A DNA stretch of 6,106 bases from NCBI GenBank assembly GCA_003557125.1, contig PWPN01000322.1, forward strand, positions 1 to 6,106, in the 5' to 3' direction. The stretch is from Phycisphaerae bacterium (GTDB lineage Bacteria; Planctomycetota; Phycisphaerae; UBA1845; PWPN01). This document shows, in pieces, positions 1 through 5,666 of this stretch. Made by a program: the position numbers and the translations under genes. The notes under the pieces are model-generated. The model made no database searches and was not told the DNA's origin. It saw nothing but the letters and a program-made list of their open reading frames with translations. Positions within the stretch are counted from its first letter, which is position 1. Each line of letters starts with the position of its first letter.

Positions 1-110
1 ATCGGTGAGCCGTCCGGAACCCCGTCCAGCACCTCCGTCGATCCGCAGATCCGACCGATCGGGACGACGTCGCTGACAGCCCGCCCCGTATGGGAGTGGT
101 GCATCCGTAT
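1..110. other. Left-edge stretch with no recognisable gene
   Basis: I recognise no gene here. Plus frame 1 and the opposing minus frame share a GC-rich third position over about 1-86, so the segment may be the edge of a gene outside the window. Neither translation is recognisable and no start codon with a spaced ribosome site is seen. Plus frame 2 closes with TGA at 74-76 after an Arg/Pro-rich tail, and could be the end of a convergent gene. The 9-base word CCGTATGGG occurs twice (86-94 and 105-113). Everything beyond this is undetermined. Confidence 0.4.
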
Positions 111-139
111 GGGTGCCACTGGCGGCTTGTCCGCCAGTG
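111..139 (+). repeat. Dispersed hairpin repeat, copy 1 (inverted copy at 3938-3966)
   Basis: The core is a perfect 9-bp stem, CACTGGCGG (117-125) and CCGCCAGTG (131-139), with the five-base loop CTTGT. The 29 bases 111-139 recur without mismatch on the opposite strand at 3938-3966. Similarity extends further left: GGGAGTGGT at 92-100 corresponds to GGGTGTGGT in the other copy, so the element is probably nearly 50 bases long. No T-run follows on either strand, so it is not a classical intrinsic terminator. It lies beyond the lepA stop. It is a non-coding repeat, possibly REP-like, of unknown function. Confidence 0.85.
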
Positions 140-153
140 CGGTCGCACACCGA

Positions 154-180
154 ACGGGAGAGGACGCCCGTACCACCCTG
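154..180 (-). repeat. GGTACGGGCGTC-type 3'-end repeat, copy 1, after lepA
   Basis: The 18-base core GACGCCCGTACCACCCTG (163-180, plus strand) is identical to cores at 2350-2367 and 3900-3917. On the minus strand it begins 7 bases after the lepA stop codon. The partner arm is degenerate: ACGGG (154-158) can pair with CCCGT (167-171), but the full 7-bp stem seen in other copies is lost. No U-tract follows. It may act as a 3' RNA structure or simply be an inserted palindromic repeat. Confidence 0.8.
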
Positions 181-187
181 CTGGGCG

Positions 188-1996
188 TCACACCGCATCG
201 TCGCCGGGGTCGAGCACAGCCATGAACGCTTCCTGGGAGATCGTCACCCGGCCGACGGTCTTCATGCGCTTCTTGCCTTCCTTCTGCTTTTCGAGGAGCT
301 TGCGTTTGCGCGTGACATCGCCGCCGTAGCACTTGGCCGTCACGTTCTTGCGCATCGCCCGGATCGTCTCGCGGGCGATGACCCGCTTTCCGAGGCAGGC
401 CTGCAAGGGCACATCGAACATCTGGCGATCGATCTCCTCGCGCAGTCGCCGGATGAGTGCCCGCCCGCGCCGTTCCGCCTTGTCGCGGTGAACGATGACC
501 GACAGCGCGTCGACGGGAATGCCGTTGACCAGGATATCCAGCTTGGACAGCGCCCCTGCCTGGTAGCCGATCACCTCGTAATCGAGGCTCCCGTAGCCGC
601 GGGTCGCCGCTTTGAGCCGATCGTAGAAATCGTAGACCGTCTCGGCCAGCGGGAAGCGATAGTTCAACATCACCCGCTGCGGGGAAAGATAGTCCGTTTT
701 CCGGTACTCGCCGCGACGCTGCTCGGCGATCTTCATGACCGCCCCGATGTACTCGGACGGCACGATGAGGCTCGCCTCGATCATCGGTTCGCGGATCTCT
801 TCGACCGTCGAAAGATCCGGCAGTCGGCTCGGGGCGTCGATCGTGATGACTTCACCTGATTTGGTGAGCACTTCGTAGGTGACCGTCGGCGCGGTCTGCA
901 CGACGTCGATGTCGGACTCGCGCTCGAGCCGTTCCTGGATGATCTTCATGTGAAGCAGGCCGAGGAATCCGCAACGGAACCCGAAGCCCAAGGCGGTGCT
1001 GTGGACCGGCTCGAACGAAAACGAGTTGTCGTTGAGCCAGAGGTTCTCGAGCGCCTGGCGGAGGCGGTGCGCCTCGGTCATCGGCCCGGGGTAGAAATCG
1101 CAGAAGACCATCCGTTGCGGCGGTTGATAGCCTGGCAAAGGCTTGTCGGCCGGTGCGTTGTCGAGCGTGACCGTGTCGCCGATGTTCACGTCGTGGATCG
1201 TCTTGATGCCGGCCACCATGTAGCCGACCTCGCCGGCCGCCAGCGCGTCGACGGGCGTGGGCTTGGGGCGGAACTTGCCGAGCTCGCTAACCTGATAGCT
1301 ACGGCCGGCGGCCATGAACCGGATCGCCTGCCCCCGTGCAAGCCTGCCCGATTTGAGCCGGATATGGCAGATCGCACCGCGGTGCGGGTCCGGCTTTGCA
1401 TCGTAGACGAGCGCCTTGAGCGGTCCGTTCGGATCGTCGGCGGGCGGCGGGATGCGCGTGACGATCGCGCGGAACAGGCTGTCCATACCGACGCCCGTCT
1501 TGGCGGAGGTGAACAGCGCGTCCTCGGACGGGATACCCAGAAGGGTCTCCAGTTCCGCAGCCACGTCCTCGGGCCGGGCTGTGGGCAGATCGATCTTGTT
1601 GATGACCGGAATGATCTCGAGCCCGGCCTCGACGGCCAGGTAGGCGTTGGCCACCGTCTGGGCCTGGACCCCCTGGGCCGCGTCGACCAGCAGCAGCACG
1701 CCCTCGCAGGCAGCCAGCGCACGGGAGACCTCGTAATGGAAATCCACGTGGCCGGGCGTGTCGATCAGGTTGAGCATGTACTCGACGCCGTCCAGCGTGC
1801 AATGGACGGTCGCGCGGTTCGCCTTGATCGTGATGCCCATCTCGCGCTCGAGGTCCATGTCGTCCAGGAACTGGTCGCGCATCTCCCGGCCCGTGACCGC
1901 CCCGGTCTCCTGCAGGATCCGGTCGGCCAGGGTGCTCTTGCCGTGGTCGATGTGGGCCACGATGCTGAAATTACGGATGCGTTCCCGGTCGAACAT
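188..1996 (-). CDS. lepA: Elongation factor 4 (LepA), ribosomal back-translocating GTPase
   Basis: The 602-residue product matches the usual LepA length of about 600. It is a translational GTPase that binds the ribosome and is known for back-translocation and effects on initiation and stress recovery. The GTPase motifs are all present: P-loop AHIDHGKST (14-22), DTPGH (79-83), NKID (133-136) and SAK (164-166). The EF-G-like middle contains the LepA signature LGFGFRCGFLGLLHM. The C-terminal LepA-specific domain has AKCYGGDVTRKRKLL followed by a Lys-rich stretch, and looks intact. I chose the ATG at 1996 because MFDRERIRNFSIVAHIDHGKS is the normal family start. The frame is open upstream to an ATG at 2140, but those 48 extra residues do not look like LepA and would span the candidate promoter. 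A possible ribosome site AAGGGG (2007-2012) lies 10 bases upstream, a little far. The stop at 188-190 is followed almost at once by a dispersed repeat. Confidence 0.98.
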   Translation of the reverse strand: MFDRERIRNFSIVAHIDHGKSTLADRILQETGAVTGREMRDQFLDDMDLEREMGITIKANRATVHCTLDGVEYMLNLIDTPGHVDFHYEVSRALAACEGVLLLVDAAQGVQAQTVANAYLAVEAGLEIIPVINKIDLPTARPEDVAAELETLLGIPSEDALFTSAKTGVGMDSLFRAIVTRIPPPADDPNGPLKALVYDAKPDPHRGAICHIRLKSGRLARGQAIRFMAAGRSYQVSELGKFRPKPTPVDALAAGEVGYMVAGIKTIHDVNIGDTVTLDNAPADKPLPGYQPPQRMVFCDFYPGPMTEAHRLRQALENLWLNDNSFSFEPVHSTALGFGFRCGFLGLLHMKIIQERLERESDIDVVQTAPTVTYEVLTKSGEVITIDAPSRLPDLSTVEEIREPMIEASLIVPSEYIGAVMKIAEQRRGEYRKTDYLSPQRVMLNYRFPLAETVYDFYDRLKAATRGYGSLDYEVIGYQAGALSKLDILVNGIPVDALSVIVHRDKAERRGRALIRRLREEIDRQMFDVPLQACLGKRVIARETIRAMRKNVTAKCYGGDVTRKRKLLEKQKEGKKRMKTVGRVTISQEAFMAVLDPGDDAV

Positions 1997-2092
1997 CCCT
2001 GGGGTACCCCTTCGGTCAGCATTGCACGTGCGGGTGGCGCTTACGGATGGCGCTTGACGCTGGCAGGTGCCATATGCCTGGACGAGCCCCTC

Positions 2093-2121
2093 ATTGTAGC
2101 GTCTCGATGAAGCACGGAGAA
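2093..2121 (-). promoter_or_regulatory. Candidate sigma-70-like promoter for lepA
   Basis: On the minus strand a good -10 box TACAAT (2093-2098) lies 17 bases downstream of a weak -35 box TTCTCC (2116-2121). Transcription would start near 2086 and give a leader of about 90 bases before the lepA ATG at 1996. Only the -10 box is convincing (5 of 6 consensus positions); the -35 matches 3 of 6. Confidence 0.4.
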
Positions 2122-2258
2122 GAGACGCATGAAAGGCCATTGCCTGGGAAGGCCCATGACAGGTTCAGTGGGGCAAAAACAGTCCACTCGTGCGTATAGG
2201 ATAATGTGGTGCACCGGTGCTTCTGGCAGCTCGTTGGCTCCCGAACCTTTCGGAGCTG
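2122..2258. other. Non-coding spacer between lepA promoter and repeat array
   Basis: No gene or RNA is recognised. A 10-base palindrome GCACCGGTGC lies at 2211-2220. On the minus strand a five-T run follows AGTGGACTG (about 2170-2190), but no stable stem stands directly before it. A short plus-strand reading frame starts at 2129 behind GGAGAAGAG, but it runs through the repeats and then antisense into the oxidoreductase gene, so I do not call it a gene. Confidence 0.5.
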
Positions 2259-2325
2259 GGGTGGGACGGGCATCTTGCCGGGTGGGACGGGCATCTTGCC
2301 GGGTGGGACGGGCATCTTGCCCGTC
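2259..2325. repeat. Three tandem 21-bp units ending in a perfect hairpin
   Basis: Three identical 21-base units lie head to tail at 2259-2279, 2280-2300 and 2301-2321, each containing GACGGGCATCTTGCC. The last unit continues into CGTC, completing a perfect 8-bp stem: GACGGGCA (2307-2314) and TGCCCGTC (2318-2325), with loop TCT. In the first two units the right arm is cut short after TGCC, so only 4 pairs remain. The period of 21 keeps frame and gives heptapeptide repeats such as GKMPVPP in translation, which are artefacts. It lies downstream of the oxidoreductase gene and upstream of lepA. Confidence 0.92.
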
Positions 2326-2336
2326 ACCATTACACA

Positions 2337-2367
2337 CCCTGACGGGCGGGACGCCCGTACCACCCTG
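2337..2367 (-). repeat. GGTACGGGCGTC-type hairpin repeat, copy 2
   Basis: This is a complete copy. The stem ACGGGCG (2342-2348) pairs perfectly with CGCCCGT (2352-2358) over a GGA loop, followed by the shared tail TACCACCCTG. The 25 bases 2337-2361 recur exactly at 2377-2401, 40 bases away. It sits downstream of the oxidoreductase gene. Read on the minus strand it is in the same orientation as the copies after lepA and after the Nramp-like gene. No U-tract follows. Confidence 0.88.
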
Positions 2368-2376
2368 GAATGTCTC

Positions 2377-2407
2377 CCCTGACGGGCGGGACGCCCGTAC
2401 CCCCCTC
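2377..2407 (-). repeat. GGTACGGGCGTC-type hairpin repeat, copy 3, overlapping the oxidoreductase stop
   Basis: The stem ACGGGCG (2382-2388) and CGCCCGT (2392-2398) is identical to copy 2. The core differs from the consensus at two bases (2402 and 2407). The right end of the repeat overlaps the oxidoreductase stop codon (2406-2408), so the repeat abuts the reading frame with no spacer. It could form a 3'-end hairpin on that messenger, but it lacks the T-run of a classical terminator. Confidence 0.85.
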
Positions 2408-3758
2408 AATCCAGCTTCCAGGGCGCGCGGTACTCGTAGGAGAGCAACTTGTTGGCCTCCGGATCGTTGGTGAACCGCTCCCGGTCCGCATCCCATTCGA
2501 GACGTTTCTGGCGTGCGAAGGCGATGTTGCCCAGCAGCGTCGTGACCGTCGAGCGGTGCCCGACGTCGACGGGGCAGATGCAGGGCCTGCGGGTCTTGAC
2601 GCCGTCCAGAAAGTCGCGGGCATGGTCGGCGTCCAGGACGCGCTCCTGGAATTCGAACGGCTCGATGACCCGCTCGGTGGAGCGGTCCTGGCGGTTGTCC
2701 GCGGCACGGTCGGCCACGCCGCGGGCAGCCAGCGGCATCGTGCGCACGGGGGTCGAGGTGATTTCAAGCCTGTGGAAGTGGATGTAGAGGTTGCCCTTCG
2801 TGCCGCGGAACTCGATGTGAGCGGGCTTGCCGTAGAGGTCGCCGCCGCTGGCGCTGTGTTCCGTAAAGCTCACGAGCGGGCCGCCGGGATACTCCCAGAG
2901 CACTTCCTGGGTATCGGGGAACTCGCGGTTGTCCTGGACAGCGTACTTGCCGCCGGCCGCCATCACGGACAGGGGCGCGTCCTTGCCGATCACCCACTGG
3001 ATCACGTCGAGAAAATGCGTGCCGAAATTGGTGAGCTGCCCGCCCGAGTAGTCGCGGAACCACCGGAACATATAGAGCCCGCGATTCGGGTTGTAGGGCC
3101 GTTCCGGCGCCGGCCCGAGGAACATGTCCCAGTCCAGACCGGGCGGCGGATCGCCGTCGGGCGGGTTGCCGATGCCCATCGGCCACTCGTTGCGAACGAA
3201 GCTGCAGCGGGCTGCCGTCACCTGGCCGATCGCGCCTTCGGCGACGAGTTCAGCGGCCTTGCGACACAGCGCCGACGAGCGACGCTGCACGCCCATCTGC
3301 GTGATCCGCCCGGTTTCCTGTGCGACCTCGACCATTTTCCGCCCTTCCGCCACGACCAGCGAGAGCGGTTTTTCGACGAAGACGTCCTTGCCGGCCCGGC
3401 ATGCGTCGACGAACTGCAGCGCGTGCCAGTGGTCCGGCGTGGCGATGATGACAGCGTCGATGTCGTTGCGGTCCAGCAGTCGGCGGTAATCTTTCGTGAC
3501 GAACGGCTGACCGCCGATCTTGTGGGCGCAAAACTCGAGGTACGGATCGTACACGTCGCAGATGGCAGTGATCTGGGCGTCGTCGTGCATCTTGAAGGCG
3601 TTCAGGAGCTGATCGCCTCGGTTACCAACCCCGATAATCCCCAGCCGGACGCGTTCGTTGGCGCCCAGTACACCGGACGTCGATCGCTGAACAGCCGCAA
3701 CCGTCCCCGCAGCCAGCAGGCCGGCGGAAAATTCCCGACGGGTCAGTTTATGCGACAT
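2406..3758 (-). CDS. Tat-exported Gfo/Idh/MocA family oxidoreductase
   Basis: The 450-residue product is a predicted NAD(P)-dependent sugar or polyol dehydrogenase-type enzyme. The substrate cannot be read from sequence. A twin-arginine signal opens the protein (TRREF at 6-10, then a hydrophobic stretch to about 23), so export after folding is expected. The Rossmann domain follows, with RLGIIGVGNRG (glycine motif 43-48), ATPDHWH (106-112) and the family EKP motif (129-131), whose Lys is the usual catalytic residue. The C-terminal domain has GGQLTNFGTHFLD (239-251). Its His248 matches the conserved His, while Asn244 stands where many members have Asp. The C-terminus YRAPWKL looks intact. I chose the ATG at 3758 because GAGGAG (3765-3770) lies 6 bases upstream and the Tat motif then sits at the expected place. 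An ATG at 3803 would add 15 residues. The nearest minus-strand genes are 230 and 409 bases away, so it is probably transcribed alone. Confidence 0.94.
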   Translation of the reverse strand: MSHKLTRREFSAGLLAAGTVAAVQRSTSGVLGANERVRLGIIGVGNRGDQLLNAFKMHDDAQITAICDVYDPYLEFCAHKIGGQPFVTKDYRRLLDRNDIDAVIIATPDHWHALQFVDACRAGKDVFVEKPLSLVVAEGRKMVEVAQETGRITQMGVQRRSSALCRKAAELVAEGAIGQVTAARCSFVRNEWPMGIGNPPDGDPPPGLDWDMFLGPAPERPYNPNRGLYMFRWFRDYSGGQLTNFGTHFLDVIQWVIGKDAPLSVMAAGGKYAVQDNREFPDTQEVLWEYPGGPLVSFTEHSASGGDLYGKPAHIEFRGTKGNLYIHFHRLEITSTPVRTMPLAARGVADRAADNRQDRSTERVIEPFEFQERVLDADHARDFLDGVKTRRPCICPVDVGHRSTVTTLLGNIAFARQKRLEWDADRERFTNDPEANKLLSYEYRAPWKLD

Positions 3759-3764
3759 GACGAT

Positions 3765-3770
3765 CTCCTC
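3765..3770 (-). promoter_or_regulatory. Ribosome binding site deciding the oxidoreductase start
   Basis: GAGGAG on the minus strand ends 6 bases before the ATG at 3758. This favours that start over the in-frame ATG at 3803 and gives a normal Tat signal peptide. Confidence 0.8.
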
Positions 3771-3787
3771 TTTCCGATCGAGACTTA

Positions 3788-3838
3788 CAATGCACCAATG
3801 CACGGCTCACAGGGCTGTGGCACACGGACCGTGGCACA
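3788..3838. promoter_or_regulatory. Short direct repeats upstream of the oxidoreductase gene
   Basis: CAATGCAC occurs twice in direct tandem (3788-3795 and 3796-3803), 30-45 bases before the start codon. GTGGCACA occurs twice 14 bases apart (3817-3824 and 3831-3838), with the odd palindrome CACGG-A-CCGTG (3823-3833) overlapping them. Such paired words near a promoter can be operator sites. No convincing -35/-10 pair was found here, so a regulatory role is a guess. Confidence 0.25.
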
Positions 3839-3844
3839 TTGCAG

Positions 3845-3876
3845 CGGCCGCCCCCCCGTGGCGGCCGTCCCCCCCC
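3845..3876. repeat. GC-only hairpin with C7 and C8 runs
   Basis: CGGCCGCC (3845-3852) pairs perfectly with GGCGGCCG (3860-3867) across a 7-base loop. A run of seven C covers 3851-3857 and a run of eight C covers 3869-3876; both are G-runs on the minus strand. It lies between the oxidoreductase promoter region and the hairpin repeats. No U-tract is present. The function is unknown. Confidence 0.6.
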
Positions 3877-3891
3877 TGACAAATCATGCAA

Positions 3892-3917
3892 ACGGGCGAG
3901 ACGCCCGTACCACCCTG
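3892..3917 (-). repeat. GGTACGGGCGTC-type hairpin repeat, copy 4
   Basis: The stem ACGGGCG (3892-3898) pairs perfectly with CGCCCGT (3902-3908) over an AGA loop, followed by the shared core ending at 3917. The loop differs from copies 2 and 3 (AGA instead of GGA). It lies 20 bases from the larger hairpin repeat at 3938-3966 and 72 bases beyond the end of the Nramp-like gene. The minus-strand orientation is the same as in the other copies. Confidence 0.85.
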
Positions 3918-3937
3918 TAACGATCCACCGGGCAAAA

Positions 3938-3966
3938 CACTGGCGGACAAGCCGCCAGTGGCACCC
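3938..3966 (-). repeat. Dispersed hairpin repeat, copy 2 (inverted relative to 111-139)
   Basis: The arms CACTGGCGG (3938-3946) and CCGCCAGTG (3952-3960) form a 9-bp perfect stem with the loop ACAAG. With the flank GCACCC to 3966 it is the exact reverse complement of 111-139. It begins 22 bases after the Nramp-like stop. The bases between the stop and the repeat carry a GGTACGGGG word like that of the other repeat family, so the two families appear to be used together. Confidence 0.85.
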
Positions 3967-3976
3967 TGCCCCGTAC

Positions 3977-3998
3977 CACACCCTGCTGTCAGGGTGTG
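3977..3998 (-). repeat. Hairpin spanning the Nramp-like stop codon
   Basis: CACACCCTG (3977-3985) pairs perfectly with CAGGGTGTG (3990-3998) over a 4-base loop. The TGA stop (3989-3991) lies inside it, so the stem includes the last two sense codons. It would form in the messenger at the end of the reading frame. No T-run follows on the minus strand, so it is not a classical terminator. Confidence 0.6.
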
Positions 3999-5509
3999 TC
4001 GTCCACTGGCGCATCGTCCTCCTGCACGGCATCGGCCGGCGGTTCGACGGCGTCGGGAGGCAGCACCGGGGGAACCGGCTCCTCGACCTTTTCGATCGGC
4101 GAGATCCAGTTCCGGACGGGATCGATGACCCTGGTCTTGATCAGGGTGGCCGAGCCCGTGCAGGCCACCACGATGGCCGCGATCATGAGAACATTCCACA
4201 CGCCTCGCTTCCAGCCGCGTCCGACGGCTTCGCCGATGTAGCTGCGTTTGTTGTTCAACAGGAAGAAAGCGATGTAGGCGATCGGCAGCATCGTAAATGC
4301 GATGGCTGACGTAATGATGGGCAAAAAGAACGGGCTGGGCAGCGCGACGCCGAAAACGCCGATGGCCGGCACGAGCGTGAACAGCCGATAGCGTCGCGTC
4401 GTGTACTTGAGGCCGCACATCTCGGGGAAGGTGAACCCGCAGACGACCATGTGCGTCGCGATCGTGCTGCAGGCCATCCCCAGGAACCCGAGGTTGAAAA
4501 CGATGCGTGCGAGATAGCCGCCGAGGATGCCGCTGAGTCCCTGGGATGCTTCGACAGCCGTCAGACCGTGCCGAAGCCCCGGGTTTTCGGGATCGAACAT
4601 CGTATTGGCCATCGCGATGATGATGAGCGAGCTGACGAGCACGAACGGCAGGAACATCGAGCTGAACAGATCCCACCGGGCGAGGCCTTTGTGGTGCTTG
4701 CCCCAGCCCTTGGCGAGTATCGAATAGGGGTACAGGAAGGTCATGTTGATACCGACGGCCGCCCCGAACGCACCGAGCACGAGAATGAGCCCGCCTTCGG
4801 GGATGCTCGGCCGGAAGAGCCCGCTGGCAAGGGCCGACCAGTCCACGCCGGTCGTCGCAAGGACCAGGGCGAACGAGACGATGACCAGCCGGATGATCCA
4901 GCGCAGGAAGGTTTCGAAGAGTTTGATGCCCCGCGCGTTGCTGCCGTAGTTCCAGGTCACGACGATGCTGACGGCCAGGATAGCGAGGCCGGCGAAGGCT
5001 TTGACGACGTACTCGAGGACGCGATTGTCTTCGGAGGCACCGACGGCCGAGGCGAGATCCCAGACAACGGCACCGGCCAAACCGTATTGCGGAAAATGCC
5101 AGATGACCGAAGCGAGGATCGTGCCCACCGCCCAGAGAATGGCTAACGTGGGGGCCAACTCCCGCCAAAACGTCACATAGGGTCGTTCCCCGGTGGTCAG
5201 GACGACGTTGCCCAGGGCCGCCAGCATGATGACCCCCAGGAACATCGCGATCGGCTGAACCCAGAGCAACTCGTAGCCGAAGGAGACGCCCGCCACCACG
5301 GAGGCGACCGCACTGCCTGATCCGAGCGTCATCGCGCTCTGGAGCCACGCCGGGCCGGTGAGCTTGGCGTATCCGCGGATGCGCGTCAGCAGAGGTTGCC
5401 TGGCCAGCCCCTGGAGAACCGCCTCCTCCTGCTGGATCTGGGCCGGATCCCACTTGCTGGTCATGGGCAGGCCTTTTTCCTGGTTCGCACCGTTTTGCTG
5501 GGTCGCCAT
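3989..5509 (-). CDS. Nramp-like polytopic membrane protein lacking the canonical metal site
   Basis: The 506-residue integral inner-membrane protein has about 11 hydrophobic segments (roughly 52-460), the normal Nramp (SLC11/MntH) number. The clearest family match is transmembrane segments 1-2: GPAWLQSAMTLGSGS, then AGVSFGYELLWV (73-84), which parallels GPAFIAAIGYIDPGN...AGASFGYQLLWV in MntH. In that alignment the DPGN metal motif reads GSGS (63-66). In segment 6, MPH reads GIN (253-255, within GAAVGINMTFLY). The segment 3 TDxxE proton-relay motif is not seen either. Canonical Mn/Fe transport is therefore doubtful; another substrate or a non-transport role is possible. The C-terminal tail (about 470-506) is Pro/Asp/Glu-rich and probably cytoplasmic or disordered. 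The ATG at 5509 follows GGAGGAG (5514-5520). An internal Met at residue 16 has a weaker AAGG site and remains possible. It is divergent from ileS. The stop codon lies inside a hairpin. Confidence 0.82.
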   Translation of the reverse strand: MATQQNGANQEKGLPMTSKWDPAQIQQEEAVLQGLARQPLLTRIRGYAKLTGPAWLQSAMTLGSGSAVASVVAGVSFGYELLWVQPIAMFLGVIMLAALGNVVLTTGERPYVTFWRELAPTLAILWAVGTILASVIWHFPQYGLAGAVVWDLASAVGASEDNRVLEYVVKAFAGLAILAVSIVVTWNYGSNARGIKLFETFLRWIIRLVIVSFALVLATTGVDWSALASGLFRPSIPEGGLILVLGAFGAAVGINMTFLYPYSILAKGWGKHHKGLARWDLFSSMFLPFVLVSSLIIIAMANTMFDPENPGLRHGLTAVEASQGLSGILGGYLARIVFNLGFLGMACSTIATHMVVCGFTFPEMCGLKYTTRRYRLFTLVPAIGVFGVALPSPFFLPIITSAIAFTMLPIAYIAFFLLNNKRSYIGEAVGRGWKRGVWNVLMIAAIVVACTGSATLIKTRVIDPVRNWISPIEKVEEPVPPVLPPDAVEPPADAVQEDDAPVDDTP

Positions 5510-5513
5510 TGTG

Positions 5514-5520
5514 CTCCTCC
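5514..5520 (-). promoter_or_regulatory. Ribosome binding site for the Nramp-like gene
   Basis: GGAGGAG on the minus strand lies 4 bases before the ATG at 5509 (6 bases from its GGAGG core). This supports that start over the Met at residue 16 (5464), which has only AAGG 7 bases upstream. Confidence 0.75.
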
Positions 5521-5636
5521 GCTGGGGGGTTACGAACGTATCGACTATTGAGCTGCTGAGCCGTTCAGCTTATGCGGAGTCGACCCGACCGGCAAGCATG
5601 CATGCGGCCTGTTGGCGACCTGCGATCGGAGCCGGA

Positions 5637-5666
5637 TTGGCGGGAAAGGCCCGGTCGCTTTAACAT
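5637..5666 (+). promoter_or_regulatory. Weak candidate promoter for ileS
   Basis: TTGGCG (5637-5642) and TAACAT (5661-5666) are separated by 18 bases and each matches 4 of 6 consensus positions. The predicted leader would be about 85 bases. I see no T-box motif (no AGGGTGGAACC-like antiterminator) in the 5510-5756 spacer, so Ile-tRNA-responsive control of the T-box type is not supported. Confidence 0.25.

Noticed and set aside
950..2110. 386-residue plus-strand reading frame opposite lepA
   Set aside because: It is antisense to a clearly recognised full-length LepA. The composition (Arg/Val/Asp-rich, no motif) is that of a GC-rich shadow frame.
1997..2140. N-terminal extension of LepA by 48 residues
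   Set aside because: LepA proteins normally begin just before the RNFSIVAHIDHGK motif. The extension looks non-coding and spans the candidate promoter.
2259..2407. CRISPR array
   Set aside because: The 21-base units are directly adjacent with no unique spacers, and the 25-base direct repeats occur only twice. These are tandem and palindromic repeats, with no cas gene nearby.
2129..2473. 114-residue plus-strand frame with GGAGAAGAG before its ATG
   Set aside because: Most of it is translated tandem repeat (GRASCRV units) and then antisense of the oxidoreductase end. The ribosome-like word is probably chance.
2370..3920. 516-residue plus-strand reading frame opposite the oxidoreductase
   Set aside because: It starts inside the hairpin repeats and runs antisense to a recognised Gfo/Idh/MocA gene with a good ribosome site. 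No family motif is seen.
3892..3966. Classical rho-independent terminators at the hairpin repeats
   Set aside because: The stems are good but none is followed by a T-run on the transcribed strand, so I list them as repeats rather than terminators.
3807..5453. 548-residue minus-strand frame overlapping the Nramp-like gene, longer than the called gene
   Set aside because: Its translation is Arg/Gly/His-rich with no hydrophobic segments and it reads through the repeat cluster. The overlapping 506-residue frame has Nramp motifs, transmembrane segments and a strong ribosome site.
5567..5595. Promoter for the Nramp-like gene (TTGCCG, 17 bases, TAAGCT on the minus strand)
   Set aside because: The -10 box matches only 3 of 6 positions. 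The 15-base alternative CATAAG is badly spaced. Too weak to list.
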